From positions 124,001 to 188,000 of the forward strand of contig NZ_RDSK01000012.1 in the NCBI RefSeq assembly GCF_003722075.1: 64,000 nucleotides of DNA. Reading direction: 5' to 3'. Position numbers and translations under genes: made by a program. This document shows positions 45,953-54,683 of the stretch, piece after piece. Positions within the stretch are counted from its first letter, which is position 1, and each line of letters opens with the position of its first letter. A model generated the notes under the pieces. It was given only the letters and a program-made list of their open reading frames with translations, ran no database searches and was not told the origin of the DNA. The DNA is from Methanohalophilus sp. RSK. GTDB taxonomy: Archaea; Halobacteriota; Methanosarcinia; Methanosarcinales; Methanosarcinaceae.

Positions 45953-46462
45953 ATGGAATCCATAGAAAGAGACATTAAGGAAAATACCAGCAACCAGTCC
46001 CTTTCATCTTATGAAATGGGAAGAGACGATGTCAATGTCATTTGCACCTATGGGAAAATATCGGCGTGGTTTGGCAGGCAAACTCCTGAAGTCGTAGTTG
46101 GAAGAATCCTTATTTCTATTTCCCGGATTGATAAATCCGCTGTCCATGAAGTGGAAATTGTTTGTCCTTTTGAGAAAATAACAGAATATGAAAGTCATGG
46201 ATATGTATTGGTATCCTATGCTAAATGTGAAGGTGGTTACAGGGCTACATTCCACATCCCCTTCTATAACAAAAAGGCCCTTTTCTTTTTTGCAGAGCAT
46301 ATCGTCAGAAAATTGCAGCAGAGAGATGTGAAAATTGATATATACTGGTATGGGGATGATTCAGACATTACCCGATTAACCGAGCATCTCAAAGAAATTG
46401 ATGACTGGAAAGTAAAAAACATAAATTACAAGGATAGCAGTAAAGAAAAACAGGAGAAATAA
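45953..46462 (+). CDS. Uncharacterised protein downstream of DUF2073
   Basis: 169 residues, mixed alpha/beta, with KISAWFGRQTPEVVVGRILISIS, VHEVEIVCPFEKITEYESHGYVLV, and a Lys-rich C-terminus KDSSKEKQEK. Three cysteines do not form a motif. I do not recognise it. The ribosome site is weak. Tightly packed between DUF2073 and the PHI gene, so probably in the same transcript. Confidence 0.7.
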   Translation: MESIERDIKENTSNQSLSSYEMGRDDVNVICTYGKISAWFGRQTPEVVVGRILISISRIDKSAVHEVEIVCPFEKITEYESHGYVLVSYAKCEGGYRATFHIPFYNKKALFFFAEHIVRKLQQRDVKIDIYWYGDDSDITRLTEHLKEIDDWKVKNINYKDSSKEKQEK

Positions 46463-46467
46463 AGAGA

Positions 46468-47070
46468 ATGAATACCTGTAATGAATGTGAACACCTCACA
46501 TTATCCATGGAATTGATGGCCGATCACATAAAGAACATAGCACAGAGGCTTGACACGGAAAGTATTAAGAAAACTATTGATTATATAATGGATGCAGGTT
46601 CCATTTTTATAATGGGAGCGGGAAGATCAGGCCTTGTCGGGAAAGCTTTTGCTATGCGCCTCATGCACCTGGGATTTACAAGTTATGTAGTAGGAGAATC
46701 TACAACCCCATCTGTGCACAAAAACGATGTGATAATTGCCATTTCCGGATCAGGTGAAACGCGTTCAGTTTCCGACCTGGGAAGGATTGCAAAAGATATC
46801 GGAGCAACCCTGATAACAGTAACCTCCAACAAAGATTCCACACTTGGCCATATATCAGATGCAACCCTGGAAATACAGGGACGCAGCAAGGATGACGCCG
46901 GTGGTTATCTTGAAAGACATATGAGAGGAGAATATTCCCACCTCACACCCCTGGGCACTTCCTTTGAAATTTCCTCCCTTGTCTTCCTTGATGCTCTTGT
47001 CGCAGAACTCATCTTTATCACAGGTGCATCAGAAGCGGACCTTAAATCGCGCCACGCCAAACTGGAGTGA
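46468..47070 (+). CDS. hxlB: 6-phospho-3-hexuloisomerase (SIS domain)
   Basis: Isomerises hexulose-6-phosphate to fructose-6-phosphate in the ribulose monophosphate route, which archaea use in reverse to make pentose phosphate. 200 residues with SIS motifs IMGAGRSGLVGKAFAMRL, AISGSGETRSV, ITVTSNKDSTLG and LTPLGTSFEISSLVFLDA. The hexulose-phosphate synthase partner is not in this window. Prs (56891) would consume the ribose phosphate. Confidence 0.9.
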   Translation: MNTCNECEHLTLSMELMADHIKNIAQRLDTESIKKTIDYIMDAGSIFIMGAGRSGLVGKAFAMRLMHLGFTSYVVGESTTPSVHKNDVIIAISGSGETRSVSDLGRIAKDIGATLITVTSNKDSTLGHISDATLEIQGRSKDDAGGYLERHMRGEYSHLTPLGTSFEISSLVFLDALVAELIFITGASEADLKSRHAKLE

Positions 47071-47073
47071 AAC

Positions 47074-48180
47074 ATGTTTGCCGGGAAATTCTCGCAGAGG
47101 GTACAGGACATCGACATATCCGGCATCCGCAAGATATTCGAAGCGGCCGGCTCGGATGCCATCAATCTTGGATTGGGGCAGCCGGATTTTGACACACCCG
47201 AACATGTAAAAAAGGGTGCTATAGATGCCATAAATGAAGGATTTACAGGCTATACCGTGGGACCCGGCATCATAGAACTCAGGGAGGCGTTGAGCAAAAA
47301 GTTCCGGGAAGAAAATGCAATTGCCACCACACCGGATGATATAATCATAACATCCGGTGCCTCAGAGGCCCTGGAAATAGCACTTGCATCACTGGTAAAC
47401 CCGGGGGGTGAAGTTCTTCTTGCAGATCCGGGTTTCGTATCATACGCATCTCTTGCAGGAATTATGGGAGGAAAAGGAATCGGTGTGTCCCTGTCCGATG
47501 ACCTGAGAATGCAACCCGAAGACGTGATGGAAAAGATTACGTCAAAAACCAAAGCTTTTATCGTGAATTCCCCTTCCAATCCCACAGGGGCCGTCCAGAC
47601 GAAAAAAGATATGAAAGGATTTGCCGAGATTGCAGATGACTATGACCTTACACTGATTTCTGATGAGGTCTATGAGCATTTTATCTATGAAGGAGAACAT
47701 GTCAGCCCCGCCCAATATTCAGACAATGTAATTACCGTGAATGCAACATCAAAAACCTATTCGATGACCGGCTGGAGACTGGGATACGTAACCGCTTCTT
47801 CAGAATACATCCAGCAAATGTTAAAAGTTCATCAATATGTACAGGCGTGTGCATGTTCCATTTCCCAGAGGGCTGCCCTTGCTGCCATTCAGGGACCACT
47901 TGACCCGGTTGTGCAGATGCGCGAAGAATTTAAAAAACGCAGGGATGTGCTCATAGAAGGGCTCAATGGGATGGGTATCAAATGCCACAAGCCCGCAGGT
48001 GCATTTTATGCATTCCCCGAGGTCGAACCTGAATATGCCCGGCAACTTATCGCAAACGGAGTAGTGGTCGTGCCGGGTGAAGCATTCGGTGAAGGGGGAA
48101 CAGGACATATGCGCATATCATACGCCACCTCAATGCAAAACATAAAAAGAGCAATGGAAATTATGAAGGAAACACTTTAA
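47074..48180 (+). CDS. PLP-dependent class I/II aminotransferase
   Basis: 368 residues of the aspartate-aminotransferase type. GLGQPDFDTPEHVKKGAID, NSPSNPTGAV and the PLP Lys in ATSKTYSMTGWRLGY are clear. The substrate (aspartate, alanine or aromatic acid) cannot be fixed. Begins 3 bases after hxlB. Converges with the NOG1 gene, stops separated by 1 base. Confidence 0.93.
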   Translation: MFAGKFSQRVQDIDISGIRKIFEAAGSDAINLGLGQPDFDTPEHVKKGAIDAINEGFTGYTVGPGIIELREALSKKFREENAIATTPDDIIITSGASEALEIALASLVNPGGEVLLADPGFVSYASLAGIMGGKGIGVSLSDDLRMQPEDVMEKITSKTKAFIVNSPSNPTGAVQTKKDMKGFAEIADDYDLTLISDEVYEHFIYEGEHVSPAQYSDNVITVNATSKTYSMTGWRLGYVTASSEYIQQMLKVHQYVQACACSISQRAALAAIQGPLDPVVQMREEFKKRRDVLIEGLNGMGIKCHKPAGAFYAFPEVEPEYARQLIANGVVVVPGEAFGEGGTGHMRISYATSMQNIKRAMEIMKETL

Positions 48181-48181
48181 A

Positions 48182-49132
48182 TCATTCTTCCAGGCGCTCG
48201 AGTAACAATGAAAGCGCCTCGTCTATTCCTTCACCGGAGAGAGTAGACATTTCAATATCCACTTTAACCGTGTTGTTTTCACAAAGGTCCAGTTTATTTG
48301 CAGCGACCAGCACAGGCAATCCAAAATTATCCCGTACATCATCAAGCAATTTTACCTGCTGGGATATTTCATAGCCACACGTTTCGCTGGGATCAAGGAT
48401 AAAAATTACCACTGCATCAAGATATTTCAGAGCAGTAATAGCCTGCATCTCCACTTCGTTGCGATCCGACATCGGGCGATCGAGCAGACCGGGAGTATCG
48501 ATTACCTGATAACGGTTATATCCGCGCATAAAGTGACCGATCGTAACACCCTTGGTTGTAAAGGGGTATGAAGCAACCTCTGGTCTTGCATCGGTGACAG
48601 CAGCCACAAAACTCGACTTGCCCACATTAGGATAACCTGCCACCACGATGGTGGGTTCTTCCCTCACATCCGGCAGTTTACGGAGCTTGTTGCGGGCTTC
48701 GTTCAGATACAAAAGATCCTTCTTGATGGATGAAATAACGGAAGCCATCCTGCCAAACGCTTCTTTTCTCACCTGTGGTGATGAAGGGGTACCCCTCATT
48801 TTCTGGACATATTCCCGGGAAAGGTCATGGATTTTATAAGAGGCCCAGTCAAGCCTGGACAGGGATTGCCTCATCCTGTCAACATCCACAAGTATCTGTG
48901 CCAGTTCATAATAAAAAGGTGGTATGGTTTCAAAACTGGGGAATCTCCTCACAATGTTGGAGAGATTATCTGTCAGGATATTGCCTGCAGTAAGTACCAT
49001 TGATTCATCTGCTTTCAGAGCAGCCTCCCTACCTCCTCTCTCCTTACCTGCATTTGCACGACTGGCCCGCCTGAAAGCCTTGTCCACAAGTTCATCTTCT
49101 GTAGGTACTGTACTAATCTTCTCAAATATCAT
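48182..49132 (-). CDS. NOG1-family GTPase
   Basis: Archaeal relative of the eukaryotic 60S biogenesis GTPase Nog1. 316 residues: N-terminal four-helix domain (MIFEKISTVPTEDELVDKAF-like to DLLYLNEARNKLRKLP), G1 GYPNVGKSS, G2 region YPFTTKG, G3 DTPGLLDRP, G4 ANKLD. Start ATG 49132 follows GGAAGG; the frame is open upstream to 49198 without a site. Confidence 0.93.
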   Translation of the reverse strand: MIFEKISTVPTEDELVDKAFRRASRANAGKERGGREAALKADESMVLTAGNILTDNLSNIVRRFPSFETIPPFYYELAQILVDVDRMRQSLSRLDWASYKIHDLSREYVQKMRGTPSSPQVRKEAFGRMASVISSIKKDLLYLNEARNKLRKLPDVREEPTIVVAGYPNVGKSSFVAAVTDARPEVASYPFTTKGVTIGHFMRGYNRYQVIDTPGLLDRPMSDRNEVEMQAITALKYLDAVVIFILDPSETCGYEISQQVKLLDDVRDNFGLPVLVAANKLDLCENNTVKVDIEMSTLSGEGIDEALSLLLERLEE

Positions 49133-49198
49133 GATACGATTACCTTCCGATTGCGACAAACACAAGTAAGATATATAGTCTTTATTCTGCAAAAACAC

Positions 49199-49210
49199 TA
49201 TTTATAAATA
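49199..49210. promoter_or_regulatory. Symmetric TATA element between divergent genes
   Basis: TATTTATAAATA is a perfect palindrome 66 bases from the NOG1 ATG and 39 bases from the CBS-protein ATG. As an A-box it reads the same on both strands and could drive both genes. Confidence 0.45.
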
Positions 49211-49249
49211 CAGCTTTTGATTATTTCTTACTATAAAACGGTGGTCATC

Positions 49250-50125
49250 ATGGAACTTACTCCAATCCAGAAAGAAATACTAATTGCATTGATAAATTTA
49301 CAGCGCCAGAAAGATTCGGCCGTTAAAGGGGAAGAGATCGCCTATCTGATTGACCGCAATCCAGGGACAGTCCGCAACCAGATGCAGTCCCTGAAAATGC
49401 TGGGACTTGTAGAAGGAGTCCCCGGTCCCAAGGGAGGATACCGTGCAACGGGTACCGCCTATGAAGCCCTTTGTGTCACATCCATGGAACATGAAGCAAA
49501 TGTGCCCATTTATCGTAACGGGGAACTTGTACAGGGAGCTACAGCTGCGGAGATCATATTCACAACAGTCAGGCATCCAGACCTTTGCAATGGCAGGATC
49601 AAAGTAATAGGCAATGTCCGCAGTTTCCTCGAAGGAGACCAGGTACAGGTCGGCCCAACCCCTGTAAACAGGCTGACAGTTCGCGGGGAAATCGTAGGCA
49701 GGGATGATACCGAAAATTCCCTTCTATTCTCAATAAACGAAATGGTTTCACTACCCAAAAAATCCGTCAAACATTACATAACTCACCAGCCAATTTATGT
49801 AAGTGTTAATTCAACCATCCAGGAAGCTGCCAGAATACTGGTAAGCAACAATATACATGGTGCGCCCGTGGAAGATAACGGCAAGATGGTCGGGATTGTG
49901 ACATTCACAGATATAGGAGAAGCTCTTGCGAGCGGAAAAATGACCCTCAAAGTTAAAGATATTATGACAAAGGACCTTATCACCATTAACGGGAATTCTT
50001 CCCTCAGTGATGCAGTCCAGATGTTCAACAAGCACGATATCGGAAGACTTGTGGTGACACTCAGCGACGAGCCGGCAGGACTGTTATCAAAAACCGATGT
50101 ACTGCACGAACTTGCCGTTTACTAA
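49250..50125 (+). CDS. HTH-CBS transcriptional regulator-like protein
   Basis: 291 residues. N-terminal winged helix (LTPIQKEILIALINL, AVKGEEIAYLIDRNPGTVRNQMQSLK), a middle DUF293-type domain and two C-terminal CBS modules (YVSVNSTIQEAARILVSNNIHGAPV and TINGNSSLSDAVQMFNKHDIGRLVV). CBS pairs bind adenosyl ligands, so it may sense energy or SAM. Start 49250 follows GGTGG; the GTG-open extension to 49217 is dismissed. Confidence 0.88.
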   Translation: MELTPIQKEILIALINLQRQKDSAVKGEEIAYLIDRNPGTVRNQMQSLKMLGLVEGVPGPKGGYRATGTAYEALCVTSMEHEANVPIYRNGELVQGATAAEIIFTTVRHPDLCNGRIKVIGNVRSFLEGDQVQVGPTPVNRLTVRGEIVGRDDTENSLLFSINEMVSLPKKSVKHYITHQPIYVSVNSTIQEAARILVSNNIHGAPVEDNGKMVGIVTFTDIGEALASGKMTLKVKDIMTKDLITINGNSSLSDAVQMFNKHDIGRLVVTLSDEPAGLLSKTDVLHELAVY

Positions 50126-50129
50126 ATTA

Positions 50130-50423
50130 TCAGTGACGTCTGCCTTTCATCTCAGCAGATATCTCATCCAGGGTAATGTTGTTGGCTGAAAGCATAACCA
50201 GCATGTGGAAAAATAAATCGCAGGATTCCTCAATGATCCTGTCTTTTTGTCCATTTTTTGCGGCAAGGATTACTTCTGTGGATTCTTCGCCTATCTTTTC
50301 CAGAATCTTATCCATTCCTTTATTGTGCTTCAAAAGAGAGCATACATAAGAACCTTCAACTGCGTTTTCTTTGCGATCTTCTATAACATCATATACATCT
50401 TCTAGAACTGAAATTGAACTCAT
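50130..50423 (-). CDS. hisE: Phosphoribosyl-ATP diphosphatase
   Basis: Second step of histidine synthesis. 97 residues with SYVCSLLKHNKGMDKILEKIGEESTEVILAAKNGQ (all-alpha NTP pyrophosphatase fold) and the metal-binding EESCDLFFHMLVML. Stand-alone form, not fused to HisI. It lies between two CBS-protein genes. GGAG precedes the ATG. Confidence 0.94.
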   Translation of the reverse strand: MSSISVLEDVYDVIEDRKENAVEGSYVCSLLKHNKGMDKILEKIGEESTEVILAAKNGQKDRIIEESCDLFFHMLVMLSANNITLDEISAEMKGRRH

Positions 50424-50578
50424 TGGTAATCACTCCCTGAAGAAAGGAATACAGGTTTTCCAAAGGATATATGATTTTATATGATTTTCCCTTCTTCAAT
50501 GACCAATGCCTATATATGCCTGCAAAAAATAAATTAAATGAGGAAGAGGTAAATGATACCTTTCCAAGGAGTCGGAAA

Positions 50579-50983
50579 ATGATAGGGGAAAATATGCAGG
50601 TAAAAGATGCAATGAGCAGAGGAGTGGTTACAGTGCCAATGGATGCAACCGCAGCAGAGGTAGCAGAAACAATGGCAAATCGTGATGTTTCTGCTGTTGT
50701 AGCAGTTGACGAAAATGGTGAAACCTTTGGATTTGTTTCCGAAATGGATATTCTCTCCAGACTCGGAGACAAAAACTGGGAAATTGCCTCAATAGAAGAT
50801 TTGATGGCATCATCTGTTGAAACCGTGAATCCTAGTACGAAACTAAAGGATGCGGCAAAGCAGATGGCTGAAAAGCACATACATCGCCTGATAGTAATGT
50901 CAGAGGATCAAGTTGGTGCATCATACAGGCCAATCGGGATACTGAGTCCGGTAGATGTAATAAAATATCTTGTCCAAAAATAA
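50579..50983 (+). CDS. CBS-domain pair protein
   Basis: 134-residue protein consisting of two CBS motifs (VTVPMDATAAEVAETMANRDVSAVVAV and VETVNPSTKLKDAAKQMAEKHIHRLIVM). Adenosyl-nucleotide sensor, unknown target. ATG 50579 chosen because AAGGAG lies 7 bases ahead; ATG 50594 behind GGGGAA is also possible. The frame is open upstream to 50471 without support. Confidence 0.87.
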   Translation: MIGENMQVKDAMSRGVVTVPMDATAAEVAETMANRDVSAVVAVDENGETFGFVSEMDILSRLGDKNWEIASIEDLMASSVETVNPSTKLKDAAKQMAEKHIHRLIVMSEDQVGASYRPIGILSPVDVIKYLVQK

Positions 50984-50990
50984 ATAGGAT

Positions 50991-51046
50991 GACGTTGGAA
51001 GAAAAACCAATATGATGGGATACCTTTAAGCTTTTCAGCCAACGTC
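50991..51046. other. Spaced inverted repeat between convergent genes
   Basis: GACGTTGG (50991-50998) and CCAACGTC (51039-51046) pair over 8 bases with a 40-base spacer, and ATGAC/GTCAT continue the pairing after a small bulge. It lies between the stops of two converging genes and may be a bidirectional 3' end structure or a small RNA. Confidence 0.35.
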
Positions 51047-51104
51047 TTGTCATTCAATTAACATCGATAAATATATTTTTTGTGGTCTCCCGTCTACTGC
51101 TTAC

Positions 51105-52391
51105 TTATATTTTTCTGGGATCGGTAATTTCACCTGTCAGTGCAGCAGCTGCAGCTGTCGCAGGGGAGCCCAGATAAACAAAGGATTCAGCGCTTCCTTC
51201 CCTGCCACGGAAATTCCTGTTGGAGGTTGCCAGACCGACTTCACCGTCACCCAGAAGGCCAAACGAGCCCCCCATGCACGGCCCACAACATGCAGATTCC
51301 ACAATGGCACCGGCTTCCATGAACTGTTCTATATAGCCGGCCCTGAGGGCTTTCATGTATTCAGTCCTTGAAGCAGGGATAACCAGCAGCCTGACACCCT
51401 CTGCAACGGGTTCATCACCCATCATATTGGCAACAATTTCAAGATCCTCGAACCTGCCGTTGGTACAGGAACCCACAAATACCTGATCCACTTTTGTTCC
51501 TTCTACTTCTGAAACGGGCTTTACATTGTCAACATTATGAGGACAGGCAAGTTGTGGTTCCAGGTTCGATACATCGTAGTGACGGACGTCCAGATAGTCT
51601 GCACCGTCATCAGAAGTCCAATAGGGATCAAGTTTATAGTCAGGAATCCTTTCCTGCAGGTATTTTTCGGTAACAATATCCGGTTCAATGATACCTGCCT
51701 TTCCTCCCATCTCTATGGCCATGTTGGACATGGTCATCCTTTCAGAGATAGAAAGGGAATGTACTGTAGAGCCTGCATATTCCGCAGCCATGTATCTTGC
51801 ACCTTCAACACCCACATCTCCTATCAGGTGAAGGATGAGGTCCTTCGAATAAACCCTCTCGGGCAGTTTTCCTTCAACCTCAAAACGGATGGTCGGGGGA
51901 ACGCGGAACCAGAGTTTGCCTGAAGCAAGTACCGCTGCCATATCCGTAGAGCCCACACCTGTGGAAAAAGCACCCAGGGAACCATAAGCACATGTATGTG
52001 AATCTGAACCCACTACAAGGTCACCGGGTTTCACATGTCCCTTTTCGGGCACCACCTGATGGCAGACCCCTTCATAAACGTCATAATTGAGAATATTCTG
52101 TTCCTGTGCAAACTCACGTAGCATAATGTGATTCTTTGCTGCATGGAGAGAATCAGCCGGAACCTGATGATCAAACAGGATTACAATCTTGCTGGGATCC
52201 CACACTTTTTTCTCTTCCTTGCCTTCCATGATTTTATAGAAACCATCAACAGCCAGTGGACCGGTGATGTCATGGGTCATTGCAAGGTCAATATTTGCAA
52301 GGACGAATTCCCCGGCTTTGACTTCCTTGCCCGAGGCACGGGAAAATATCTTTTCTGAAATAGTCATTGGATGAGAGTCATTGGCAGACAT
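51105..52391 (-). CDS. 3-isopropylmalate/homoaconitate dehydratase large subunit
   Basis: Aconitase-family hydro-lyase with a 4Fe-4S cluster held by Cys in VGSCTNGR and [10 protein letters not shown]. 428 residues; [25 protein letters not shown] is typical. It acts in leucine synthesis or in 2-oxosuberate formation for coenzyme B, and methanogens have paralogues for each. The small subunit gene is not adjacent. Start ATG 52391 is chosen; 52367 (MTISEKIF) is close to family starts and also possible. Confidence 0.92.
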   Translation of the reverse strand: MSANDSHPMTISEKIFSRASGKEVKAGEFVLANIDLAMTHDITGPLAVDGFYKIMEGKEEKKVWDPSKIVILFDHQVPADSLHAAKNHIMLREFAQEQNILNYDVYEGVCHQVVPEKGHVKPGDLVVGSDSHTCAYGSLGAFSTGVGSTDMAAVLASGKLWFRVPPTIRFEVEGKLPERVYSKDLILHLIGDVGVEGARYMAAEYAGSTVHSLSISERMTMSNMAIEMGGKAGIIEPDIVTEKYLQERIPDYKLDPYWTSDDGADYLDVRHYDVSNLEPQLACPHNVDNVKPVSEVEGTKVDQVFVGSCTNGRFEDLEIVANMMGDEPVAEGVRLLVIPASRTEYMKALRAGYIEQFMEAGAIVESACCGPCMGGSFGLLGDGEVGLATSNRNFRGREGSAESFVYLGSPATAAAAALTGEITDPRKI

Positions 52392-52442
52392 GATAACCAG
52401 CAAAAATAATGTGTGATATAATAAATAAACCAATCGATAGAA

Positions 52443-53078
52443 TCATTTGTCATCGAGTATCCATTTACCCCTGCTATCATGTACAATCAACTTATAATCA
52501 GAAGCAGATTGGGAAGCCAGAAATAATGGACCCTCCTTAAAATGCCTGTATGTCATAATGGTATCCCGAAGTTCAATAATATAGCGTTGTAACACTTCAT
52601 TTGCAAGCCTGTGTGCATGATAAAACGGCAAAATCCTGCCCTGACCAACGCATTCAGAAATTTCCAGTTTGCCTTCTGCGATATAGAAAGGATAGGTCCT
52701 GCAGAGAAGGGGCCTGAATGGATATATGGTACATCCGGCCTCACTCAAGAAAACACACTCTCCGTTTGTTTTCCTTTTAAGCCTCCAGCCGAATGTATGT
52801 ACATTGCCCTCAGTATCTGCCAGAAACATATCCTCTTCTGCTACCGTCGGTTCAATCGCATTTATATTGCCGCTTTTTTTCAAATTATCAATATCAAAAT
52901 AGGTCAGCAGTACGCTGTTATCTCCTGTGGAAAACTTGCAGCATCTACCACATCCACTGCATCTGAAACCGGTACGGACTATTTCCACGGCAAGATCATG
53001 AAGGGATATGGAAATAGACTCCAATAACTGTTTTTCCAAATCCTTTAAAATAAGTGAACGATATTCTTTTTCTTTCAT
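52443..53078 (-). CDS. YkgJ-family cysteine cluster protein
   Basis: 211 residues. Fe or Zn cluster CSGCGRCCKF near residue 40, with CVFLSEAGCTIYPFRPLLCRTYPF and SECVGQGR supplying further cysteines. Family of unknown function, related to flagellin N-methylase-type proteins. Starts 7 bases after the DHH gene stop, so co-transcribed. Confidence 0.88.
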   Translation of the reverse strand: MKEKEYRSLILKDLEKQLLESISISLHDLAVEIVRTGFRCSGCGRCCKFSTGDNSVLLTYFDIDNLKKSGNINAIEPTVAEEDMFLADTEGNVHTFGWRLKRKTNGECVFLSEAGCTIYPFRPLLCRTYPFYIAEGKLEISECVGQGRILPFYHAHRLANEVLQRYIIELRDTIMTYRHFKEGPLFLASQSASDYKLIVHDSRGKWILDDK

Positions 53079-53085
53079 TCAGATC

Positions 53086-54552
53086 TTATTCATCTACTTC
53101 CTCTACCCCGACGGCCTTGAGGAATTTCTTAACGACTGCCTCATCCACAAGTTTTAGTAAAGTCTGACGGTCTTTTATGTCACTGAAAACACCCAGAGCA
53201 ATCTGTGCACCTGCAGCTGTGGAGTGGCCACCGGCAGAGCCCTCACCAAAGGCCTTTTTCAGTATGGCACCCAGATTGACACGGATATCATTGCTGCGTC
53301 CTGAGACATAGATAACTTCATCACTTACACCAAAAACTATTGTGGTAAATATACCCTCAAGATTGAGTAAATAATCGGCTGCCTGAGGAAGGGTATCCCT
53401 GTCCCGGATGTTTCCCACATTGGAAAGCAGGTAGCTACCAAAGACCTGCCGATTCTTGATAGCCTGGCCGAGTACATCGAGGGTTTCGATAGACATTGAC
53501 GGTCTTTCAAGCTGATCCAGAACTTCATGGTCGGCCATCGGATAAAGAAAAGAAGCAGCTGAAAGATCATTGGGATCGGTGTTGCGTTTAAAATCCAGCG
53601 TATCGGTACGAATGCCATACAGCAGAGCTGTGGCGATTTCACTGCTGATATCTATATTCAATTCCTGCAGGTACTTGGTCATTATAGTAGCCGAAGCCCC
53701 CACATTGGGGCGAACATCAATAAAATCAGCATCTATTTCAGCATCACCCACAGGATGGTGGTCTATTACCACACCAATATGTGTTCCTTCTGGAAGCATA
53801 TTGTTTGACCCTGGCACCGCACAATCGACAAGGACAATCTCATCAAATTCAGATATATCCCGACCTTCCATATGCTCAAGATTGATACCCAGCAGGTTTA
53901 CAAATGCCTTGTTCTCCTGATGGCCTATTTCACCATTATAGAGAATCGTGGGATGCAGGCCATAATTTTCGGCCATGAGTTTAAGGGCCAGGGCACCTGC
54001 TATAGCATCAGGATCCGGGTTGTCATGAACCACTACAGCAAGGGTTTTACCAGTATTTTTGCTGAACCACTGGGAAAGCTGGTTCCCGATTCGCACAGAT
54101 TCAGCACGTTCAAGGGACCTTGTAAGGGATTTTGATACTATCCGGGATGGCATGAACACAAAATCCGCACCGATTTCTTCCATTTCCTGCAGATTAATTA
54201 CATCTGATGCCCTTGCAACACAGTATAAAGAAGGACGGAAATGTTTTTTCACATTCCTGAGAGCCTGTTTATTGGCCTCGTTGTCTGAACTGACAATCAA
54301 TACACCGGAGAGTTTTTTAGTCTGAAGGCCACGTAGAGTTTCAATCTCAGAAATATCACCCACTATCGCCTCATAGGCTTCCTCACGCAGAGTTTCAACT
54401 TTTTGTGGGTCCTTATCTACTATGATAAGGTCTTTTCCTAATTCCCTCAATGCCTTTGCTGTGGCAAAACCAATACTCCCACTTCCGAGTATCAGATAGG
54501 TAGGTTTAAAACGTGTCCTTTCAGGTTCATTTTCTTTTGGTGTGGCGGGAAT
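53086..54552 (-). CDS. TrkA_N-DHH-DHHA1 phosphoesterase, probable ATT start
   Basis: Likely cyclic-dinucleotide or oligonucleotide phosphodiesterase. A Rossmann (TrkA_N) domain, then DHH catalytic motifs NPDPDAIAGALAL, VDCAVPG and DHHPVGD, and a DHHA1 end with SAGGHSTAAGAQ. The first conventional start (TTG 54450) would cut away the Rossmann loop GSGSIG, which is encoded in frame upstream. No ATG/GTG/TTG is available between it and the stop at 54610. A perfect GGGAGGT is 8 bases before ATT at 54552, which gives 488 residues and restores the loop (YLILGSGSIGFATAKAL). Confidence 0.88.
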   Translation of the reverse strand: MPATPKENEPERTRFKPTYLILGSGSIGFATAKALRELGKDLIIVDKDPQKVETLREEAYEAIVGDISEIETLRGLQTKKLSGVLIVSSDNEANKQALRNVKKHFRPSLYCVARASDVINLQEMEEIGADFVFMPSRIVSKSLTRSLERAESVRIGNQLSQWFSKNTGKTLAVVVHDNPDPDAIAGALALKLMAENYGLHPTILYNGEIGHQENKAFVNLLGINLEHMEGRDISEFDEIVLVDCAVPGSNNMLPEGTHIGVVIDHHPVGDAEIDADFIDVRPNVGASATIMTKYLQELNIDISSEIATALLYGIRTDTLDFKRNTDPNDLSAASFLYPMADHEVLDQLERPSMSIETLDVLGQAIKNRQVFGSYLLSNVGNIRDRDTLPQAADYLLNLEGIFTTIVFGVSDEVIYVSGRSNDIRVNLGAILKKAFGEGSAGGHSTAAGAQIALGVFSDIKDRQTLLKLVDEAVVKKFLKAVGVEEVDE

Positions 54553-54683
54553 GAGAATATACCTCCCTGTAGAAGATGGAATATCCCAAACTATTAAGAC
54601 ATTTTCGTTTCAAAATGGTGAATAAAAGGTAAAACAGCAGAAATTTCATTAACTCAGAAGAATAATAAATAACAGGGGAAAGA

